Source: Alphaproteobacteria bacterium (GTDB lineage: Bacteria > Pseudomonadota > Alphaproteobacteria > Reyranellales > Reyranellaceae). Taken from it: 9,683 nucleotides of DNA. Positions within the stretch are counted from its first letter, which is position 1; each line of letters begins with the position of its first letter. The stretch is from assembly GCA_013290035.1 (NCBI GenBank), contig JABCYT010000079.1, forward strand, positions 1-9,683, written 5' to 3'. This document shows positions 6,435-9,683 of the stretch, piece by piece. Made by a program: the position numbers and the translations under genes. The notes under the pieces are model-generated. The model was not told the DNA's origin. It saw only the letters and a program-made list of their open reading frames with translations, and did no database searches.

Positions 6435-6916
6435 AGAAGTCAATCGTTGCAGTCCTTGGTCTCAGCCTCCTGGCTTCCTCCGCCTCAGCCCAGGGCCCGG
6501 TCGGGCAGAACCAGCCGCCCGACCAATGGGTCATGAACTGCAACACCGAAAGAGGCCGCGACTGCACCGTGTCGGCCATGATCGACGGCGGCCCCAACAA
6601 CCTCCTGGGCACCTTCCTGATCGTGAGCTACTCGGCGGCCTACACCACGCTCACCGTCGTGGCCGACGGCATAGGCCAGCGGGCCAGCATGCAGGTCGAC
6701 CAGTGGCCTTTCGTGTCGACGACCATCTGCAGCGGCGGCGAATGTTCGTTCGAACAGGGCAGGTCGAACGACCTCGTGCAGGCGATGCTGCGCGGATCGC
6801 AGGTCACCGTCCAGCTCTCCACGACCGACGACGGCATGGTCGGCCCTCTGACGAATACCCTGAACGGCTTCGCCGCCCAATATCAGCGAGCGGTCCAGGC
6901 CCAGCAGGGCCGCTGA
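6431..6916 (+). CDS. exported IalB-like (invasion-associated locus B family) protein
   Basis: A 161-residue protein with a clear signal peptide (MKKSIVAVLGLSLLASSASA, cleavage likely after residue 20). The mature part has two cysteine pairs in the pattern of the IalB family: WVMNC...RDC (Cys37, Cys45) and TICSGGEC (Cys100, Cys105). The C-terminal segment LVQAMLRGSQVTVQLSTTDDGMVGPLT NTLNGF (from residue 115) follows the family pattern of a helix, a strand and a final GF-containing turn. IalB homologues are periplasmic or surface proteins common in Alphaproteobacteria; the name comes from Bartonella, and most members have no shown role in invasion. Assignment is by pattern rather than strong identity. 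It is translated after an 18-codon leader ORF and converges on the DUF899 gene with 20 nt between stops. Confidence 0.68.
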   Translation: MKKSIVAVLGLSLLASSASAQGPVGQNQPPDQWVMNCNTERGRDCTVSAMIDGGPNNLLGTFLIVSYSAAYTTLTVVADGIGQRASMQVDQWPFVSTTICSGGECSFEQGRSNDLVQAMLRGSQVTVQLSTTDDGMVGPLTNTLNGFAAQYQRAVQAQQGR

Positions 6917-6927
6917 AACGGCCCTGC
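6904..6927. terminator. hairpin spanning the IalB-like stop, possible bidirectional terminator
   Basis: GCAGGGCCG (6904-6912) and CGGCCCTGC (6919-6927) form a perfect 9-bp GC-rich stem with a 6-nt loop containing the TGA. It lies between two convergent genes and starts 9 nt after the DUF899 stop on the other strand. There is no T-run on either side, so strength as an intrinsic terminator is doubtful. Confidence 0.4.
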
Positions 6928-6936
6928 GCCGGCGGC

Positions 6937-7569
6937 CTAGTCCAGGAGGGCGGGATAGTTGAGGCTGAGCGGCATGTCGCCGCCATTGAAATAGGCCGAG
7001 TAGGCGTGGAAGACCTCGCCGGCCGCGTTGCGACCGAACACGCTGGTGCCCGGCAGCTCCGTCTTGTCGACCTTGCAGCGCTCATAGCCGTAGACGACCT
7101 CACCGCGGGCGATCGCCTCGGCCGGGAACGAGACCTGGTAGTCGTAGTTGAAGTCGCAGGGGCCCGACGACACCCATCTGAAGCGCCATCCCTTGCTCTG
7201 GCGATAGGCCTCGATCTTAACCAGCGGCGCGCGCGAGATGGCGGCGAAGGTCGCGTCGCGACGGGCCAGATGCTCGTCCATGCCGCCGAAATGGTCGGCC
7301 AGGCGCGAGCAGTCGGGGCAGCCCTGCGGCCAGTCCGGCGCGAACATGAAATGATAGACGATCAGCCGGCCGCGACCCTCGAACAGATCGGCGAGGGTCT
7401 GCCGGCCGGCCGGCGTGTCGAATGCGTATTCCTTCTCGACCCGCGTCCAGGGCAGCGTGCGGCGTTGCGCGACCACCGCGCTGCGGGTCTCTGCCAGCTT
7501 CTTTTCCGCATCGAGCAATGCCGTGCGCGCCACCAGCCATTGTTCGCGAGAAACGATCTCGTGCTGCAT
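6937..7569 (-). CDS. DUF899 family thioredoxin-like protein
   Basis: A 210-residue protein of the DUF899 family, which is predicted to have a thioredoxin-like fold. The N-terminal helix (MQHEIVSREQWLVARTALLDAEK) and RRTLPWTRVEKEYAF are followed by LIVYHFMFAPDW and GCPDCSRL, a CPDC motif (Cys84, Cys87) in the place expected for a redox or thiol site. Further conserved-looking segments are FRWVSSGPCDFNYDYQVSF and SVFGRNAAGEVFHAYSAY. Biochemical function is not established for the family. The ATG at 7569 has GAGGGAGA upstream on its own strand, partly overlapping the TGA of the preceding gene, from which it is 13 nt away; longer in-frame starts would run through that gene. It is the second gene of a two-gene unit divergent from the ECF sigma factor, suggesting control by that sigma factor. 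Confidence 0.85.
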   Translation of the reverse strand: MQHEIVSREQWLVARTALLDAEKKLAETRSAVVAQRRTLPWTRVEKEYAFDTPAGRQTLADLFEGRGRLIVYHFMFAPDWPQGCPDCSRLADHFGGMDEHLARRDATFAAISRAPLVKIEAYRQSKGWRFRWVSSGPCDFNYDYQVSFPAEAIARGEVVYGYERCKVDKTELPGTSVFGRNAAGEVFHAYSAYFNGGDMPLSLNYPALLD

Positions 7570-7582
7570 GATGCAATCTCCC

Positions 7583-7894
7583 TCAGTTGGCCTTGTCGGC
7601 CGCGAGCATGCCGTAGTTGCCGACGAGGACGGGCTGGGCCGCGACCGGCGGCTCGAGGCAACGCTCGCGGACGCCGCTCGAAAAGGCGCGGAATGTCTCC
7701 AGGGCGGACAACGGCGCCGCGCCGTCCTCCAGCGAGGCGAGATGGACGAAGGTGTCATCCGGCAGCCGGAACACCGCGTAATGCAGTCCCGGCGGCGCCT
7801 TTTGCTGCAGCTCGCCGAACACCGCGGCGCTCAGGCGCTGGTTCTCCTGGGCCTGGTCAGGCTTGGCTTTGTAGCGCACCAATGTCCACTTCAT
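7583..7894 (-). CDS. small protein, probable dimeric alpha-beta barrel (ABM-like)
   Basis: A 103-residue protein starting MKWTLVRYKAKPDQAQ. Its strand-helix-strand pattern (charged amphipathic helix at about 14-32, HYAVFRLPDDTFVHLASLED, then a second helix ALETFRAFSSGV) fits the dimeric alpha-beta barrel fold of small monooxygenase-like and stress proteins. No catalytic residues can be named, so the function is open. The ATG at 7894 is preceded on its strand by AGAGGT at about 7 nt, which fixes the start; longer in-frame starts would run antisense into the sigma factor gene. It is the first gene of the minus-strand unit, 13 nt upstream of DUF899, and divergent from the ECF sigma factor. Confidence 0.7.
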   Translation of the reverse strand: MKWTLVRYKAKPDQAQENQRLSAAVFGELQQKAPPGLHYAVFRLPDDTFVHLASLEDGAAPLSALETFRAFSSGVRERCLEPPVAAQPVLVGNYGMLAADKAN

Positions 7895-8042
7895 GGCTTT
7901 ACCTCTACGGTTGGGTTGCTGCCCTGAAGACGAACGGCGGATGGCAAAGGATTCGCGAAAAAGACCGCCGTGCGCGAATCCTTTCACCCGCGCCGAACGT
8001 CCTGCTGGCATAGTGGTCCGGCGAAAACCGTCAGAGGGGTGC
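7895..8042. promoter_or_regulatory. divergent control region of the ECF sigma unit
   Basis: A 148-nt region between two divergent starts. It holds a perfect 12-bp inverted repeat (7946-7984) near its midpoint and the ribosome binding sites of both genes at its edges (ACCTC at 7901-7905 read on the minus strand; AGAGGGG at 8033-8039 on the plus strand). I looked for the TGTCACA/CGTC promoter type described for ECF41 sigma factors and for GGAAC/CGTT boxes and found no convincing pair, so the promoters cannot be placed. Confidence 0.5.
7946..7984. repeat. perfect 12-bp inverted repeat, candidate operator or RNA hairpin
   Basis: AAAGGATTCGCG (7946-7957) and CGCGAATCCTTT (7973-7984) are exact reverse complements with a 15-nt spacer. 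The centre at 7965 is 71 nt from the minus-strand ATG and 78 nt from the sigma factor ATG. A second, interleaved pair, ACGGCGG (7934-7940) and CCGCCGT (7965-7971), would place one arm inside the loop of the first, allowing an alternative or pseudoknotted fold. Being between divergent genes, it is unlikely to be a terminator. Confidence 0.7.
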
Positions 8043-8921
8043 ATGAACGACCCGCGCGCAGGCTTCGAGCAGCTCCTGGCGGAGCTCCGCCCCAAGCTGC
8101 ATCGCTATTGCGCCCGCATGACCGGCTCGGTCATCGATGGCGAGGATGTGCTGCAGGATGCGATGGCCAAGGCGGTCGAGGCGTTTCCCCGCGCCGGCCC
8201 GATCGCCCATCCCGAGGGCTGGCTGTTCCGCATCGCCCATAATGCGGCGCTCGATTTCCTGCGCCGCCGCGCGCGCCAGGAGGCTATCCGTGCCGACCAG
8301 GATCTCGACATGATCGCCGATCCCGACAGCGAGATCGACCGCCGCCAGGCCGCTGCCGCCAGCCTGCGCACCCTGATGCGCCTGCCGGTCGCCCAGCGCA
8401 GCAGCGTCATCCTGATGGACGTGCTCGGCCATTCGCTGGAAGAGATCGCCATCGTGCTCGACGGCACGGTGCCCGCGATCAAGGCGGCGCTGCATCGCGG
8501 CCGCAACCGGCTGCGCGAGCTGGCGGCCGAACCGGACGACCGGCCGGCGCCCGTCCTGGCCGCGGCCGACCGGGCGCGCCTTGCCGCCTACACGGCGCGC
8601 TTCAACGCACGCGACTTCGACGCCCTGCGTGATCTTCTGGCCGACGAGGTCCGGGTCGAGGTGGTGAACCGCACGCGCCTCAACGGGCGCGGCGAGGCCG
8701 GCCGCTACTTCACCAACTACGGCCAGTCGCGCGACTGGCTGCTGGTCCCCGGGCTGGTCGAGCGGCGGCCGGCGGTGCTGGTGCACGATCCCGACGATCC
8801 GGGCGGTGTGCCGCTCTACTTCATCCTGCTCGACTGGACGGGCGAACGCCTGCTCAAGGTTCGCGATTTCCGCTACGCCCGCTATGTCACCGACGGCGCC
8901 GAATTGATCGATTTCGGCTAG
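8043..8921 (+). CDS. ECF sigma factor with C-terminal SnoaL-like domain
   Basis: A 292-residue sigma-70 family protein of the extracytoplasmic-function type with a C-terminal extension. Sigma region 2 is at about residues 8-77 (GEDVLQDAMAKAVEAF, then HPEGWLFRIAHNAALDFLRRR). Region 4 is at about 107-160 (LPVAQRSSVILMDVLGHSLEEIA, then VPAIKAALHRGRNRL as recognition helix). Residues about 175-292 match a SnoaL-like/NTF2-type fold (ARFNARDFDALRDLLADEVRVEV). In ECF41-type and related sigma factors such a domain, not a separate anti-sigma factor, controls activity; no anti-sigma gene is visible here. The ATG at 8043 has AGAGGGG just upstream; longer in-frame starts cross the control region. It probably drives the divergent ABM-like/DUF899 unit and perhaps itself (inference). 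I cannot assign an exact ECF group. Confidence 0.88.
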   Translation: MNDPRAGFEQLLAELRPKLHRYCARMTGSVIDGEDVLQDAMAKAVEAFPRAGPIAHPEGWLFRIAHNAALDFLRRRARQEAIRADQDLDMIADPDSEIDRRQAAAASLRTLMRLPVAQRSSVILMDVLGHSLEEIAIVLDGTVPAIKAALHRGRNRLRELAAEPDDRPAPVLAAADRARLAAYTARFNARDFDALRDLLADEVRVEVVNRTRLNGRGEAGRYFTNYGQSRDWLLVPGLVERRPAVLVHDPDDPGGVPLYFILLDWTGERLLKVRDFRYARYVTDGAELIDFG

Positions 8922-8962
8922 GGCGGCTGCAACCCTCCCTGTCCTCAAGGCTTTGTGATGCC

Positions 8963-8990
8963 ATGACCGCGCCTGAACCCGTGGCATAAT
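8963..8990 (+). promoter_or_regulatory. candidate sigma-70-type promoter of the CHRD gene
   Basis: ATGACC (8963-8968) and CATAAT (8985-8990) are separated by 16 nt. The -10 matches five of six consensus positions and the -35 four of six. It would start transcription near 8997, about 26 nt before the CHRD ATG and just upstream of its strong GGGAGGAGG (9006-9014). The 101 nt between the sigma factor stop and the CHRD start show no terminator-like hairpin. Confidence 0.4.
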
Positions 8991-9022
8991 GCGACACCAA
9001 CGTTTGGGAGGAGGTACTGCCA

Positions 9023-9481
9023 ATGCGCAAGCTACTCGTTCGTTCCGGTTTCGCCGGCTTGATTGCCGCGTCGTTTCTCGTTGGAGCACCGGCAGCGTTT
9101 GCCGAGATGGTCATGTACAAGGCTACCCTCGCAGCCGCGGGCGAAGTGCCGCCCAACGACAGCAAGGGCAGCGGCGCATTGACCGCCACCTACGACACCG
9201 CCACCAAGAAGCTGACCTACAGCGCGACCTACAAGGACCTGACCGGCCCCGCCGCCGCGGCGCACTTCCACGGTCCGGCCGACGCCAAGACCAATGCCGG
9301 CGTCGTCGTGCCGGTGCCGGCGCCGGCGAGCGGCGGGCTGGTCAGCCCGCTCAAGGGCGAAGCCACCCTGACCGACGCGCAGGCGGCTGATCTCGCTGCC
9401 GGCAAGTGGTATTTCAACGTCCACACCGCGGCCAACAAGGGCGGCGAGATCCGCGGCCAGGTCACGAAGGGCGGCATGTAG
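9023..9481 (+). CDS. exported CHRD-domain protein
   Basis: A 152-residue protein with a signal peptide (RKLLVRSGFAGLIAASFLVG, cleavage likely after AFA at residue 27). The rest is a single CHRD domain: LAAAGEVPPNDSKGSGALTA at the start, the strand LTYSATYKDLTGP, then AAHFHGPA (His81, His83), and the closing signature WYFNVHTAANKGGEIRGQ (from residue 129). CHRD is a beta-rich domain first named from chordin; bacterial single-domain versions are secreted or periplasmic and of unknown function, with the histidines often suspected of metal binding. The start is well supported by GGGAGGAGG 8 nt upstream. It appears to be a single-gene transcript with its own promoter and a hairpin right after the stop, convergent with a Crp/Fnr-type regulator gene. 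Confidence 0.9.
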   Translation: MRKLLVRSGFAGLIAASFLVGAPAAFAEMVMYKATLAAAGEVPPNDSKGSGALTATYDTATKKLTYSATYKDLTGPAAAAHFHGPADAKTNAGVVVPVPAPASGGLVSPLKGEATLTDAQAADLAAGKWYFNVHTAANKGGEIRGQVTKGGM

Positions 9482-9484
9482 AGC

Positions 9485-9534
9485 GAATTGCGGAGGCGCG
9501 AGGAGCTTTTGCTCCTCGCGCTCCATCGCAATTC
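9485..9534. terminator. long imperfect hairpin between convergent genes
   Basis: An 11-bp perfect stem, GCGCGAGGAGC (9496-9506) with GCTCCTCGCGC (9511-9521), closes a TTTT loop. It is extended by GGA/TCC with one bulged G, and after a 3-nt bulge by GAATTGC (9485-9491) with GCAATTC (9528-9534), about 21 bp in all. It begins 4 nt after the CHRD stop and lies 26 nt past the regulator stop on the other strand. This fits a bidirectional terminator, although no T-run follows on the plus strand. It could instead be a copy of a dispersed palindromic repeat. Confidence 0.6.
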
Positions 9535-9560
9535 AGGCAGCGGCCGCAGCGTCGGGAGAC

Positions 9561-9683
9561 CTAGTCTCCGTCCGCGTGTTTCAGTCGCTGGAGATCGATA
9601 ATCCGGATTTGCTTCCGCCGCACCTCGATGATGTTCTCCGCCTCGAGGCGGTTGAATTCTCGCGTGACGGCCTCGCGGTGCGA
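9561..9683 (-). CDS. Crp/Fnr-type transcriptional regulator, C-terminal fragment
   Basis: The last 40 codons of a minus-strand gene that continues beyond the right edge. The visible peptide starts SHREAVTREFNRLEAENII and continues EVRRKQIRIIDLQRLKHA before TAG. This matches the recognition helix and winged end of the Crp/Fnr helix-turn-helix (family pattern SRETVSR..LE..GLI), which binds DNA in response to an N-terminal cyclic-nucleotide-like or redox/oxygen-sensing domain. That sensory part is outside the window, so the signal cannot be told. It converges on the CHRD gene with the long hairpin between. A 15-bp palindrome, GGAGACctaGTCTCC (9555-9569), spans its stop codon. Confidence 0.75.
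   Translation of the reverse strand, partial: SHREAVTREFNRLEAENIIEVRRKQIRIIDLQRLKHADGD

Noticed and set aside
6526..8013. 495-codon plus-strand frame over the IalB-like, DUF899 and ABM-like genes
   Set aside because: It overlaps three supported genes and has no recognisable domain; its composition is typical of a GC-rich off-frame.
8975..9004. GAAC...CGTT as a general-stress (EcfG-type) promoter for the CHRD gene
   Set aside because: The spacing is about 22 nt, against the usual 16-17, and the first G of GGAAC is missing.
8031..9089. 352-codon minus-strand frame opposite the sigma factor
   Set aside because: The sigma factor motifs, ribosome site and start are clear on the plus strand; the opposite frame shows no domain.

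Overview
The window is about two-thirds G+C, uses GC-rich third codon positions throughout, has Shine-Dalgarno-led and densely packed genes, and carries an IalB-type periplasmic protein. This points to a high-GC Alphaproteobacterium; I cannot name a genus from the sequence. I see no insertion sequence, phage gene, tRNA, rRNA or CRISPR array. It reads as ordinary chromosome holding several small, mostly uncharacterised modules.

Left end (1-1351): the 3' part of a CBS-BON domain protein overlaps the start of a small exported monohaem cytochrome c. Facing them is a NADPH-dependent FMN reductase of the quinone/chromate reductase type.

Centre (1352-5159): a divergent intergenic region, then a tight three-gene operon. 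Two DUF917 (S-Me-THD family) proteins in tandem are about 78% identical without internal gaps. They are followed, with an ATGA overlap, by a compact hydantoinase/oxoprolinase-type (HyuA-like) ASKHA protein. The likely theme is breakdown of a hydantoin, thiohydantoin or similar cyclic amide; no HyuB is present. A phosphotransferase of the APH/choline kinase fold converges on the operon, and the two facing stop codons share one CTAG.

Right half (6332-9683): an IalB-like exported protein is preceded by a strongly Shine-Dalgarno-led 18-codon ORF coupled to it by ATGA. Next is a divergent unit: a DUF899 protein with a CPDC motif and a small predicted alpha-beta-barrel protein on the minus strand, and an ECF sigma factor with a C-terminal SnoaL-like domain on the plus strand. 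A perfect 12-bp inverted repeat lies almost midway between their start codons. The window ends with an exported CHRD-domain protein, a long hairpin, and the C-terminal helix-turn-helix of a Crp/Fnr-type regulator on the minus strand.

The items most worth a second look are the duplicated DUF917 pair with its HyuA-like partner, the leader ORF before the IalB-like gene, and the central dyad of the sigma-factor unit. All functional statements rest on motif recognition by eye; no database search was run.
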